A program made the position numbers and the translations under genes. DNA of 64,000 nt. It comes from Neodiprion pinetum (taxonomy: Eukaryota; Arthropoda; Insecta; Hymenoptera; Diprionidae). Where the stretch lies: positions 31,102,607-31,166,606 of the forward strand of contig NC_060235.2 of the NCBI RefSeq assembly GCF_021155775.2, given 5' to 3'. How positions within the stretch are numbered: position 1 is the stretch's first letter; each line of letters starts with the position of its first letter. Under the pieces are notes generated by a model. That model was not told the origin of the DNA. It saw only the letters and a list, made by a program, of their open reading frames with translations, and made no database searches. Shown here in pieces: positions 1-10,700 of the stretch.

Positions 1-48
1 GCGGGCGGGCGGGTGGGAGTGGACGACGGATGTTAGTGCAAGTCCCCC

Positions 49-412
49 ACACGCCCACCCGCCCGCCCGGCCCTTCCCTCTCCCTCACCCCTCCCGCCCT
101 CCCTCACCCCCCCCCCCCTCCCGACCCCCCCCCCCCCCCCCCCCCCCCCGCCTCCCTCCCCGCCCCGCCCCTTCCATTCCCTTCCCTTCCCTCCCCGCCC
201 CCTCCCCTTCCCTTCCCTTCCCTTCCCCCTCCCCGCCCACCTCGCCCCCTTCCCTGCCCCTCCCCCTCCCCTCCTCTGAGGAGAGGAGAGGTCCTCTCCC
301 ACGACCCACCCCGCCTCCTCCTCGGCCACCTCGTCCTCCTCCTCGTCCACCTGGTCCTCTTCCTCGTCCAGCTCGTCCTTCTCCTCGTCCACCTCCGACC
401 ACCTCGGGTAAT
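49..412. repeat. Pyrimidine-rich low-complexity tract with 25-base C run
   Basis: This stretch is almost purely C and T on the plus strand: CCCT and CCTTCC repeats, an uninterrupted run of 25 C at 125-149, then CTCCTCGTC-type repeats from about 310. A short purine island (GAGGAGAGGAGAGG) near 277-291 faces a complementary pyrimidine stretch. Long open frames on both strands here are a by-product of the composition, giving proline/leucine or glycine/arginine/glutamate runs, and are not genes. The minus strand is G-rich enough for quadruplex formation. The tract runs directly into the first copy of the dispersed module that follows. Confidence 0.9.
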
Positions 413-1200
413 ACCTGGAATAGTAATGAATATTTTTAGTATAGGAACACATCAAAAATATTGTGTAAGGATTAATGTAATTAATCAATTAATTAATAAT
501 ATAATGAATTGTACAAGATTATTCATAGCTACTCAATATGTAATTGCACGAAAAATGAATTGAAATAATCTATTGTAAACGTGACAAGTTTGTAATATTT
601 CAGATGAAATATAATCACAATTGCCATCAAATATTATAAAAGTGTTTTACTCACCCAGCACAAATCCTCGTCCTCCTCGTCCTCCTCCTCGACCACCTCC
701 GACCACCTTCAACCACCTCAGGTTATACCTTGAATAGTAATAAATATTTTCAGTATAAGAACACATCGAAAATATTGTGTAAGGATTAATATAATTGAGT
801 AATTGATTAAATAATTAATTAATAATATAATAAATTGTATAAGCTCATTCGTAGCAACTGAATTTGTGCTTGCACGAAAAATGAATTGAAATAATCTATT
901 GTAAACGTAACAAGTTTGTAATATTTCAGATGAAATATAATTACAATTGCCATGAAATATTATAAGAGTGTTTTACTCACCGAGCACAAATCCTCGTCCC
1001 CCTCCTCCTGAATCACCGACATTACCCGCAATCACCCCTAACTACCTCCAACGAAAACCGCCAACCACCTCGAGTAATACCTCGAATACTAATAAATATT
1101 TTCAGCGTGAGAACAAATCAAAAATAATGTGTAAGGTTTGATATAATTTTTTTATCGACATATTTTACCAAAAAGATTATGAGAAGATTGTAAAGTTATA
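330..1200 (+). repeat. Three diverged copies of a ~315-350 bp dispersed module
   Basis: Three consecutive copies share one plan. Each begins with a CTCCTCGTCC / CGACCACCTC minisatellite head, followed by an AT-rich body with the anchor GAACAC.TC.AAAAAT and then GTGTAAGG.TT. The anchors sit at 445, 759 and 1111, so the spacings are 314 and 352 bp. The first two copies also share a tail (GAATTTGTGCTTGCACGAAAA-like, then TTGAAATAAT.TATTGTAAAC, CAGATGAAATATAAT and TTTTACTCACC.AGCACAAATC). No coding capacity or terminal inverted repeats are visible. The family is unnamed here; it behaves like a satellite-like or complex tandem repeat. Confidence 0.8.
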
Positions 1201-1202
1201 GG

Positions 1203-2236
1203 AATTTTACTAGCGCACTGACCGCTACTGAATTTGGGCTTGCGCGAAAAAGGAATTGAAATAATTTATTGTAAACATGAACCAGGAACCACGGAGCGCT
1301 TATCCTGGAAGTCGAGAAATTTTATTAGCGGACTGACAGCTACCGAATTTGGGATTGCGCGAAAAACGAATTAAAATAATTTATTGTAAAGATGAACCAG
1401 GAACCACGGAGCGCTTATCCTGGAAGTCGAGAAATTTTATTAGCGGACTGACAGCTACCGAATTTGGGATTGCGCGAAAAACGAATTGAAATAATTTATT
1501 GTAAACATGAACCAGGAACCACGGAGCGCTTATCCTGGAAGTCGAGAAATTTTATTAGCGGACTGACAGCTACCGAATTTGGGATTGCGCGAAAAACGAA
1601 TTGAAATAATTCATTGTAAACATGAACCAGGAACCACGGAGCGCTTATCCTGGAAGTCGAGAAATTTTATTAGCGGACTGACAGCTACCGAATTTGGGAT
1701 TGCGCGAAAAACGAATTGAAATAATTTATTGTACAGATGAACCAGGAACCACGGAGCGCTTATCCTGGAAGTCGAGAAATTTTATTAGCGGACTGACAGC
1801 TACCGAATTTGGGATTGCGCGAAAAACGAATTGAAATAATTTATTGTAAACATGAACCAGGAACCACGGAGCGCTTATCCTGGAAGTCGAGAAATTTTAT
1901 TAGCGGACTGACAGCTACCGAATTTGGGATTGCGCGAAAAACGAATTGAAATAATTTATTGTAAACATGAACCAGGAACCACGGAGCGCTTATCCTGGAA
2001 GTCGAGAAATTTTATTAGCGGACTGACAGCTACCGAATTTGGGATTGCGCGAAAAACGAATTGAAATAATTCATTGTAAAGATGAACCAGGAACCACGGA
2101 GCGCTTATCCTGGAAGTCGAGAAATTTTATTAGCGGACTGACAGCTACCGAATTTGGGATTGCGCGAAAAACGAATTGAAATAATTTATTGTAAACATGA
2201 ACCAGGAACCACGGAGCGCTTATCCTGGAAGTCGAG
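1203..2236 (+). repeat. 115-bp tandem array, nine copies
   Basis: A near-identical 115-bp unit repeats head to tail. The anchor ATGAACCAGG occurs at 1277, 1392, 1507, 1622, 1737, 1852, 1967, 2082 and 2197, exactly 115 bp apart every time. Internal units differ by only a few substitutions (AACATGA versus AGATGA; TTTATTG versus TTCATTG), which indicates recent expansion or homogenisation. The first unit is the most diverged and grades into the preceding dispersed module. The last unit grades into GTTTCACCGCGTAGCGG. The unit's left half matches the tail of the dispersed module and its right half matches a segment at about 4234-4274, so the array arose from that module. Confidence 0.95.
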
Positions 2237-2245
2237 TTTCACCGC

Positions 2246-2354
2246 GTAGCGGACCCGAAGCGCGGGATCCGGGAGGTTGAGAACCCGGTATTCGAAATAC
2301 GTAGCGGACCCGAAGCGCGGGATCCGAGAGGTTGAGAACCCGGTTCTCGAAATT
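2246..2354 (+). repeat. 55-bp direct duplication
   Basis: The segment beginning GTAGCGGACCCGAAGCGCGG occurs at 2246 and again at 2301, a 55-bp period with few mismatches. The related sequence in the second composite copy (from about 4280) is present only once and is diverged, so the duplication is probably private to this copy. Confidence 0.85.
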
Positions 2355-2780
2355 TGCGGAGCGCGACTCTCATCCGTCCGCTCTACTGCGCGGTTGTTTC
2401 CAGACTGAGGAATTCGGCTAGCTGATTTTGAATTGGTGACGTCACTTTCTGAACGTCCGACATCCAAACTATGGTTTCGAACTTTGATACTACGTATGAT
2501 GATGTATGATGTACGATGTATGATGTATGATGTATGAGGTATGATGATATGATATGATGTATAATGATTTTAGCTTTCACATTTCATACAAGAAATACGC
2601 ACTTTATCTCTCCTGCCGATTCCAGACTCAAGCGGCCAGGCCCTTCGATGGTCAGCCGTTGACTGAAGATATATTCTTCAGTGAACGGGTCGGCTAATAA
2701 CGCTGCCGTTCTGCGACAGTTGGATGATGAAAAATTTTGCTCGTATCTTTCAAATGTGTGTTAAAATAAACTCGAAATGT
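2340..2780 (+). repeat. Tail segment of composite repeat, copy A
   Basis: This segment (GAAATTTGCGGAGCGCGA, then GTTGTTTCCAGACTGAGG, TTCTGCGACAGT and so on) is homologous over about 400 bp to 4331-4720. It belongs to the same composite as the 115-bp array. No coding potential is seen. From about 2781 to 3187 the sequence is AT-rich with no recognisable feature. Confidence 0.75.
2491..2566 (+). repeat. ATGATGT microsatellite
   Basis: Imperfect repeats of ATGATGT / ATGTATG run through this stretch. The equivalent position in the second composite copy (about 4507-4535) has only a short remnant, so this is a local expansion. Confidence 0.85.
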
Positions 2781-3187
2781 CAAGAAGCGTCGTTCTTTCT
2801 TTCCCTATTACCTTTCTAGGTCTTTACATCACTACGCAGCGTTAAATACTGTCTCATATACGAAGCATCCGTTTCATCTCGTTCAAAATTAACGCATCCG
2901 TGATGTATTACAGTTACTCTGAATTTTTTTCCATCCGAATACTTTTCGAAAAACAATTCTGCTCCTCTACCCAACGCAGATACTTCACCTGCGACCAGCT
3001 AAAACAACGTTTCGATTCTATGCCTATGAAAATTCAAGATCGAGAGAGCAAATGAAAAGTTGTTGGAATAATTACGAATACTAATGTTATGGAATACATG
3101 GAGCGCGCGTCGAATAGAATCCCGTTTCGAAATGAATAATTCTTCTCTTTTCATATCGTAGCTAATCTGGTAATATAGCTAAATAGG

Positions 3188-3320
3188 ATGGTCGGAGGTG
3201 TTCGGAAATGTTAGGAGGTGGTCGGCGCTGGCAAAAGGTGATAGGGGGTGGTCGAAAGTGGCCATTGATGGTCGGAGGTGGCAGGGGGAGGTAGGAGGTG
3301 TTCGAAAATGGTAGGACATT
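3188..3320 (-). repeat. Minisatellite GGTGGTCGG in inverted orientation
   Basis: The plus strand reads GGTCGGAGGTGTTCGG, GGAGGTGGTCGG, GGGGGTGGTCG and GGTCGGAGGTGGCAGGGGG, which are imperfect 9-10 bp repeats. Their reverse complement is the CGACCACCT minisatellite that heads each dispersed module nearby, so this block lies in the opposite orientation. Confidence 0.75.
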
Positions 3321-3499
3321 TCAAAAGTTAAAGTCGACGATGATCCGGGGCATCAATTTTATCGTATATTTTATAAATTATTCCTAAATACATTGAAACA
3401 TATGTATTTGTAATGAAATATCATGCAATGGGCTATGTAAACTATAAACTATAATTTCTATCGAATAGCTGCTTTTATGTCAACAGGGCTTTGAGACTC

Positions 3500-4730
3500 A
3501 GTTCAGTTCGTCCTCCTCCTCGTCTGCCTCCGATCACCTCCAACCACCGTCAACCACCTCCAACAGCCACTGACAACCACCTCGGGATGTACCTTGAATA
3601 TTAATAAATATTTCCAGTATGAGAACACAGCAAAAATGTTTTGTAAGGATTAATATAGTTAATTAATCAATGATATAATAAATTTTATTAGCTCATTTGT
3701 AGCTACTGAATTTCTGCTTGGGCGAATAATGAATTGAAATAATTTATTGTATACATGACAAGTGTAAAAAACTTTCAGATGAAATATAATTACAATTGCT
3801 ATCAAATATTATAAAAATGTTAAATTCACCGACCACAAATCCTCGTCCTCCTCGTCCACCTACGACCACCTCCAACCACCTTCAACCACCACCAACAACC
3901 ACTGATAACCACCTTGGGTTATACTTCGAATACTAATAAATTTATTCATTATTAGATCACGTCTAAAATACTGTGTATGGATTAATATAATTTTTTGATC
4001 CACACATTTTACCAAAAAGATTATGAGAAAATTATAAAAAATTATAGAAAATTTCACTAGCGTATTGATAACTACTGAATTTGGGCTTGTGCGAAAAATA
4101 AATTGAAATAATTTATTGTCAACATGACAAGTTTAAAAATTTTTAGATAAAATATAATTTCAATTGCCATTAAATATCATAAAAATGTTATGCTCACCGT
4201 GCAGAAATCCTTGTCCACCAGGTAGCGGACTTCGAGCGCAGGAACCACGAAGCGCTTGCCCTGGAAGTCAAGTTTCACTAGAAAGTGGCCCCGGAACGTA
4301 GGATCCAGGAGATAGACAACCAGGTACTCGAAATTTGCGGAGCGCGATTCTCATACGTCTGCTCTACTGAACGGTTGTTTCCAGACTGAGGAATTCGACT
4401 AGCTGATTTAGATCGATGACGTCAAGAAAAAAAAAATTTTGGGTTACGTCACTTTCTGAACATCCGAACATTCGAACATCCAAACTCTGGTTCCGAATCT
4501 CAATACCATGTATGATATGACATGAAGTATAATGATTTTAGTTTCTACATTTCAGACAAGAAATACGCACCTCATCTTTCCTGCCGATTCCCGACTTAAG
4601 CGGCTAGGCCCTTCGATGGTCAACATTAGACTGCAGATATAGTCTTTAGTTTACGAGTTACCTAATAACGTTGCCGTTCTGCGACAGTGGGATGATTAAA
4701 ATTTTTGTTCGTACGTTCCAATTGAAGAAT
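3500..4730 (+). repeat. Composite repeat, copy B (unamplified)
   Basis: This is a second diverged copy of the same composite as 600-2780. Two module units have anchors near 3623 and 3955, followed by a single copy of the region that is amplified to nine 115-bp units in copy A, then the GCGGAGCGCGA tail (4331 onward) and the GACAG tail up to about 4725. Between the TTGTCAACATGAC and CAGGAACCACG segments this copy keeps about 100 bp (roughly 4126-4230) that is absent from the 115-bp units, so the array looks derived by an internal deletion followed by tandem amplification. Confidence 0.8.
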
Positions 4731-4910
4731 TTGATTAAACTTACGTCGTTCTTGACGCAGACAAAGTTCAACTGAAACGAGAACATATCAATCCAGATAT
4801 CAGGGTATCCGGACTCTTCACCGCGCACCTAACAGTCGTAACCTTGAAGTGTGAGATGCTATTTCAGCATCAGAACATATCAAAAATATTACGTGAGGAT
4901 TAATATTCAA

Positions 4911-5329
4911 AAAGTGCTGGAATAAATTTTTTCTGGCACTATTCGGACGCAATTTTGCGAGACGAATCGATTTAGCGCAGTCCTGATACGCTGCAAGCAG
5001 CGGATAAAAAGTTACAGCCAAAAAACCAGAACCTCAGATTTCGACATTTTTCAGCAGGTGCATTTTCCTTCGTAACTTCTTTCCTGTTGATCCCACGCTC
5101 CTTTCGCTGCGTTTTCTGAGTTCCTGGGGGTCCAATTGGTCAGAAAAGGGTCATACAAATCGAATCGGAGACTAAAAGTTTTTCGCCCAAAAAAACAGCA
5201 AGGCTAACCCCTTTGTATTTTTGGCGAAAATTTTCGCGATTTTGGAAAGTGCTGGAATAAATTCTTTCATGCACTATTCCGACGTAATTTTCCGAGAGAA
5301 ATCGATTGGGCGCAGTCCCAATACGCTGC
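4911..5329 (+). repeat. 335-bp repeat, 1.25 units
   Basis: AAAGTGCTGGAATAAATT occurs at 4911 and again at 5246, and ATACGCTGC ends matching segments at 4994 and 5329, giving an exact 335-bp period. The unit contains the 14-bp palindrome GCGAAAATTTTCGC near 5224. The second unit is interrupted at 5329 by a mobile element and resumes at 7588. A module-like segment (AGAACATATCAAAAATATTACG, about 4872) lies immediately upstream, linking this family to the previous one. Confidence 0.85.
5326..5329. repeat. Target site duplication CTGC (left)
   Basis: CTGC is present immediately left of the TGTTACG terminus. It is part of the ATACGCTGC motif that also occurs intact at 4986-4994. Confidence 0.65.
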
Positions 5330-7583
5330 TGTTACGTGGGTGTGAGAGTGTACTGAGCGGTGGTAGTTAATGATTAATTGAATAATCAAGCTCCCACGTA
5401 ACGACAATGAATAAATATTAAAACTAAGAAAAGACCTACCTTCCGATAAGCCGGTTGTTTGTAGGATCGTGTTGCTACAGTCCTGTACAGGTCTGTGAGG
5501 TTTTTTTAAAATGTTAAGTCAATTCTATAATAATGAAAATGGGGAAAAGGTCGTTCAAAATAAATGGTTCAATATGGTTTAACTGGTAAAAGATGAAGTT
5601 TATTTTTTTTTGATTTGGTGATCGAAATGTCTGGTAACAATCAATGGTGATAATTACATAAGAGCCGAAAGTAACAATTTATAAAGTGTTCGAGTTCATA
5701 CAAATCGTGTGTTTTTTTATTTTCAAGGATATCATTATTTGGTACCAGGAACATCCACTCTGAACGATGGTTATAACTATCTGGTCGTGATTATTCGATA
5801 TTGTATCTCTATTTTTAGATTATCTTAAATCAATTAAATATCCTACCGTTAAGTCCTGTTGGTTAATTCTTTGAAACAATAAGTATGATTTAATTGGGGT
5901 AGTGAAGCTACCTACCAATTCTAGACTTGCTTTCAAATGAATATTACTGAAGTAAATTTTGATTATGAAGGTGAAACAAGAATTCGTTCAATTTCGAAGA
6001 TTAACACTCGGATTGACTTATCTTTAGGTGAATCGGTCGACGAGATTGAGAGCCGTCGGATCGTGTCGGTCTGCGTCAGTAGAATTCTGGACCAGGGCCT
6101 CACCTCAAGTTCGGAAGAGTTGATGAATCGAACGATGTTGAACGTCGGTCACTTGGTCTTTGTAGATTTAGAATGATATCTTACTATCGAAAGCTATAGT
6201 TGAAAGTGTCAATTTGCTGATTTTGATATATGTTAAAAATGATTCCAAAGATTATTTATTAAAAATAATAGTGTAGTTATTATTATCAGCACTTAAAGTT
6301 ACCTGATTCGGTTGAATCAGGGCCGAACTCAATTTAATTACGGAAAATGGAATGGCATAAAAATGTCTATTCTCGAAATGATGAGATTTAGTAAAGCACA
6401 GAAAAGATGGTGTTGGGATTATGGATGTTGGTGTGATTAATTTTATCAAACAATTAAAGATTCATTATAGGAAGATTGTTACTTTATTCAAAATAGAGTA
6501 TCGGAGGTATGTCTTGACAAACTGAAGGATCAGAGTGAACTAACTCCTTGGAGCTGTATTACTGTAACTGTACTGTTAAAAATATATATTTAAGGGTCTA
6601 TACTATGCTAAAAATTATACCTAGTTCTTATGACTCTGTTCGAGTACTCTTATCCTTACTTCTAGAAAACTATAAAAGCAATCTCTACAAGGTTGACAAT
6701 GTGTTTACCAGATGTTGCAAGAAAATGAAAACTTTCACTTTTAAAATAAATAAAATAAAACTTAAATATGAGAAATATAATATCTCAAAAGAGAGAAACT
6801 TTTGTAGACGAACTCAATATTTCAACAGATGGAAACGTAGAAGATAGTGAGTCTTTTGCAGCTAACAGTATAACTGAACGCTTGAATTTGACGAATTAGC
6901 GCGAGACTTTAGGCCAGTCACAACTAAGATTTTCCGAACGCTACTATTGCTCAAGAAGGGCTAATACGGGTTGATGTCCACGCACCTCGCGACTTGACAG
7001 ACGAAAGACGCGGCTTCTTGGGCCCGAGGGTCCAAGGAGCTGCAGTTGTAATAAGTTACAACGGTAATTAGCCAATGAGGTGCGAGGGCGACCTCCTGGC
7101 GCCCAAATCCACATGGTCAGCGTTACTTCATGCTCTTTGACGGTGTTCCGACGATTCTCAATCTCGTCGGTGACACATTAAAAATATGAACAAGAGATAT
7201 TTACATACAATGTTCACACATTCATTCATACATTCTAATAAGTAATCTATTTTAATTTGGTGTTTCCAAAGGTAGTGGTTTATCCTAGTTATTGGTTATA
7301 GTTTTAACTTAAAAGGAGGGATATTTCCAGGCTGAGCGCTACTGATGCTAATTCAGCAGTCTCCTATCTCAGTTCTTAGTACCAGTTAAATAGACGAAAG
7401 TTGAACCTTATACTAGGGATCATTGTTGGTCTCTACGTGACTTCTGCCGGGAGGGGTGGAACTCGCCGTTATTAGAATATGAGATTTTGATGAAATAATA
7501 TCTGTGCATTGAAGAAATTAAAGAAATGAAATGAAATGGAATTTTGAAAAAGGTACGCCAAGGCGGTAAGTCGGGGCGTAACA
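5330..7583. mobile_element. 2,254-bp inserted element, probable solo LTR or non-autonomous element
   Basis: The element starts TGTTACGTGGG and ends GGGGCGTAACA, so it has 7-bp terminal inverted repeats of the TG...CA type usual for LTRs. It is flanked on both sides by CTGC (5326-5329 and 7584-7587), a 4-bp target duplication. Removing it with one CTGC restores a continuous 335-bp repeat without indels. GTTACGTGGG at 5331-5340 also pairs with CCCACGTAAC at 5393-5402. I see no second LTR, primer-binding site, gag-pol or transposase; the longest open frames are 99 and 79 codons and match nothing known to me. A solo LTR of a Gypsy- or BEL-like element is the best reading; a decayed inverted-repeat element is possible. 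Confidence 0.65.
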
Positions 7584-7587
7584 CTGC
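7584..7587. repeat. Target site duplication CTGC (right)
   Basis: CTGC follows the CGTAACA terminus directly, and the 335-bp repeat continues from 7588. Confidence 0.65.
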
Positions 7588-7726
7588 GATCAACGCATCA
7601 TAAGTTACAGCCAAAAAACGAAAACCTGTGACTTCGACATTTTTCAGCAGGTGCTTTTTCCTTCGTATTTTCTCTCCTGTTGATCCCACGCTCTTTTCGC
7701 TGCGTTTTCTGAGTTCCTGGGGGTCC
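7588..7726 (+). repeat. 335-bp repeat, continuation after the insertion
   Basis: This matches 4995-5133 position for position with no indel (AAGTTACAGCCAAAAAAC, CATTTTTCAGCAGGTGC, GAGTTCCTGGGGGTCC). Similarity stops near 7730. Confidence 0.85.
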
Positions 7727-7730
7727 GATT

Positions 7731-10700
7731 AGTACGCAGTTCCGGTGAGTACGCATTTCCATATTATAGCAGTATTGTTGTAGATGATCTGGTTTGTCTC
7801 CTGGAAAATCATAAAATTTATAGTATGCATCACGTATCAATCGTAAATGGATCACATATAATAATATTGTACATGGACCGCATATACATATATACTTTCT
7901 GGCTTCTGCATCATTATTACATGTGATCTATTATTATTTATGATCTATATGTACATTCGTTTATCGGGTACCTACACTTTAATGAAATCACTGTTTTGCT
8001 ACGAATTTCGGAAGAAATTTGTTAGGTAGAGTCGATAAAGCAGAACCCTTCTACGTTCCCAGGCCCACCTGGGCCCACTTGCCTGACGAAAACTGGTCAC
8101 AAAAATTCACCCAACGCTCGAATAGAACACATGTATATATGTGATTGGTAACTTGATCATTACAGTTTCCCATCCGAGAAGCGGAGTGCTTGGCTTAATG
8201 CTTTTTGTCATTTGAGTAGAGTTTCCACAGCTTGATCAATTTTCCACCCTGGCGGAATCATGGGTCGCATTTGCAAAGGAGCTCAGCGTGTCAAAGCCAT
8301 AAACTGTTTCAAAGTTGACTCAAGACGGAAGTTGGTCCCATGATTATACATGAAATGACATAAGTGAGAGCAAACAGCCCGTGAATGTCTTCGGAGTCGT
8401 GAACTTTTCTCATCCAATACTTGCTATGTGTAAAGAAAAAGAGGGGTAACAAAAAAATGAGCAAGTTTTAAAACTGGGATGAGTTGAACCAGGTTCTTAT
8501 TACAGAAAGCCGGCTCTTCATACTGTCTCGTGTTTTCATAATTTATCGGAGTGTTGTTGGGGAGGATTTTGAAGTTTTGGAGCGTCTTCTTTCAGCACTT
8601 TCCCGCGTTCTTTCGCAAGTAAAGTTTTAATCTCACCCACGCACGTTCCTCGGAACGAACCGCTCTACGATTCCTTCAAATTTCTCTCTGCCACATCGAG
8701 GCGAGGTGCTCGATATCCATGATCGATGTTAATGGAATGCGTATTCGCGATACGAGCTTCTCAACAGAGAAATAACGCCCGCAGAACGCACAGCGAAAAA
8801 TACTTCGGCAATAATGAGCACAAAGTGAAGTATCCAGGCAATGAAAATGCATACGCTGCTTAGCAGGTATTTGAGAAGACGGGATCACCTGGGTCCAGAT
8901 GGGCCTAGAGCCCTAGACGGCACCAGCAGGCAAGCAAGCATGGGCGGCGGCTTTTCGCTCATTTGCAAGTCAGATTAGCAATACAATTAATTGCTCGCCG
9001 CATTAGTTTCATGTTTCCCATGGCTTAGCAAGGAGGAAAATTATGCTGATGAATGTAATGGATATCTGTTTTAACAACCTCCAATTTTTTTCAACTCGCT
9101 TACTTTTTTTCAACGTTATATTAGCGGTATCGTGGACAAGCCCCCGATGAGTTGCGCTAAGCCGGAGCGCGTAATTAGATCAGATTGACGCTGAGATTTT
9201 TTTAAATCAAGTAATCATGTCCGGCACTCGCGATGTTATTTCTTCACTGCGACGGAAATTATTATTCAGCTGAAATTGAAGGCTATCCTACTTCGACCCA
9301 AAAAGTTGAATGCGCTGTCAAATTATGTTTTCAGGAATATTTAAAATCGAATTTTTGTTGTTCCATCATACTTACGTGACATACATCAAGAATAAAACTG
9401 CTTCCTGCACGGAAGATCCAAGGTACAATTTCCACAACTGTCCATACAAGTGAGCGTCTCTTGCGGTGCCATGGTGGCTCAAAGTATTTCAAAACAAGTT
9501 GTGACAGTCGAGCAGGCTTGAGGTTTCCCTTGGTGCCGTCCCATCTCAACTCTACCATTTTGCAGCTTTCATCTGCAGTTGTTACACGCTGTTACATACA
9601 TCATGTTGCCTCGCGCATTCCTCGCAACTACTTTCGAAGTATTAATTTCACTGTTAAATATAACTATACACCACTTCCTGATCGATAATGTAAATCTTTT
9701 TGTGCAGGTATTCAGATCTGCAGGAATTCTACAAAGTAACGCAACATAATTTTCTGTATGTATCTTGCTTAAGAATCATATTGAATTTCGACTGCTTCGG
9801 TGGCCATGATTTATATCCTCATTCGACTACATCGCAATGTTTGGTCTAGAGTAATGACTGAAGAAAAATTTAAACTAGTTGAACATAACTAGAGTAGAAA
9901 TTACACAGAATTACGTGAAGAGAAACCATTACACACGATATTCACCTATTACTGATTCATCTTGACTGCTTCCTGATTCTGTATAATATTGCATGTCGTA
10001 CAAGCACATCGACTTCGTCGATAAACGGGAAGTGGCTTCTACGGTGCAATTCGATATGAAAAATAGATATTGAGATATGAACAAAGTTAGCAAACTTGAG
10101 CTGATCATTTGACGTGATTACAGTATTGATTTCGCGTTTGCGTTCCAGTGGATAGCACCTTACGGAAAAATAGCGATTCACTTTGAACGAGATCGTAGTC
10201 TTGAGATGCAGTGGAAAATGACGTTGGTAAACATCTTTGGATACTTTTATCAAGGAGTTATGCAAATTAGTTTCTGAAACTTCAGTGGTAAATAAAGTAA
10301 GTACATAGTCGTCATGTGCACCGGGCGTTTTCAACCCATCCGGGTGAAAACTTTTCATACTCACCTTCCCTTGCCTAGTTATCTCCGTACTCCATGTGCG
10401 TATATGCCATGCATACTCTTGACCAGGTGAGCGTCACAAGATGCTGTTTAACAAAACAGAGTTTTCCGAAGGAAAATAACTGTCCGATTGAAACAACATT
10501 ACAAACTAACGCCAATTACAAATTAAGCTAAATATATCTGCTGTTTACACATATTATACAGAAAACAATAATATATTTGAATTGACTGATGAAGCTCAAT
10601 TTTTCTGATCAAGAAGATATTTATCTTCAAATCCTGGAAACATTCGAATTATCCTCTAATATTGCGTATGAGATTATCTCTAGTGTATTTATAAATGTAA

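Noticed and set aside
30..563. Open frames of up to 177 codons on both strands through the C-rich tract
   Set aside because: They are produced by the simple pyrimidine composition (proline/leucine or glycine/arginine/glutamate runs) and have no conserved content.
5330..5402. 73-bp miniature element bounded by TGTTACGTGGG and CCCACGTAAC
   Set aside because: The flanks show no duplication at 5403, whereas the 2,254-bp boundaries restore an exact empty site. The pair is better read as a subterminal hairpin.
9957..10364. 135-codon minus frame
   Set aside because: The ATG follows directly on a donor-like GTGAGT and the protein resembles nothing known.
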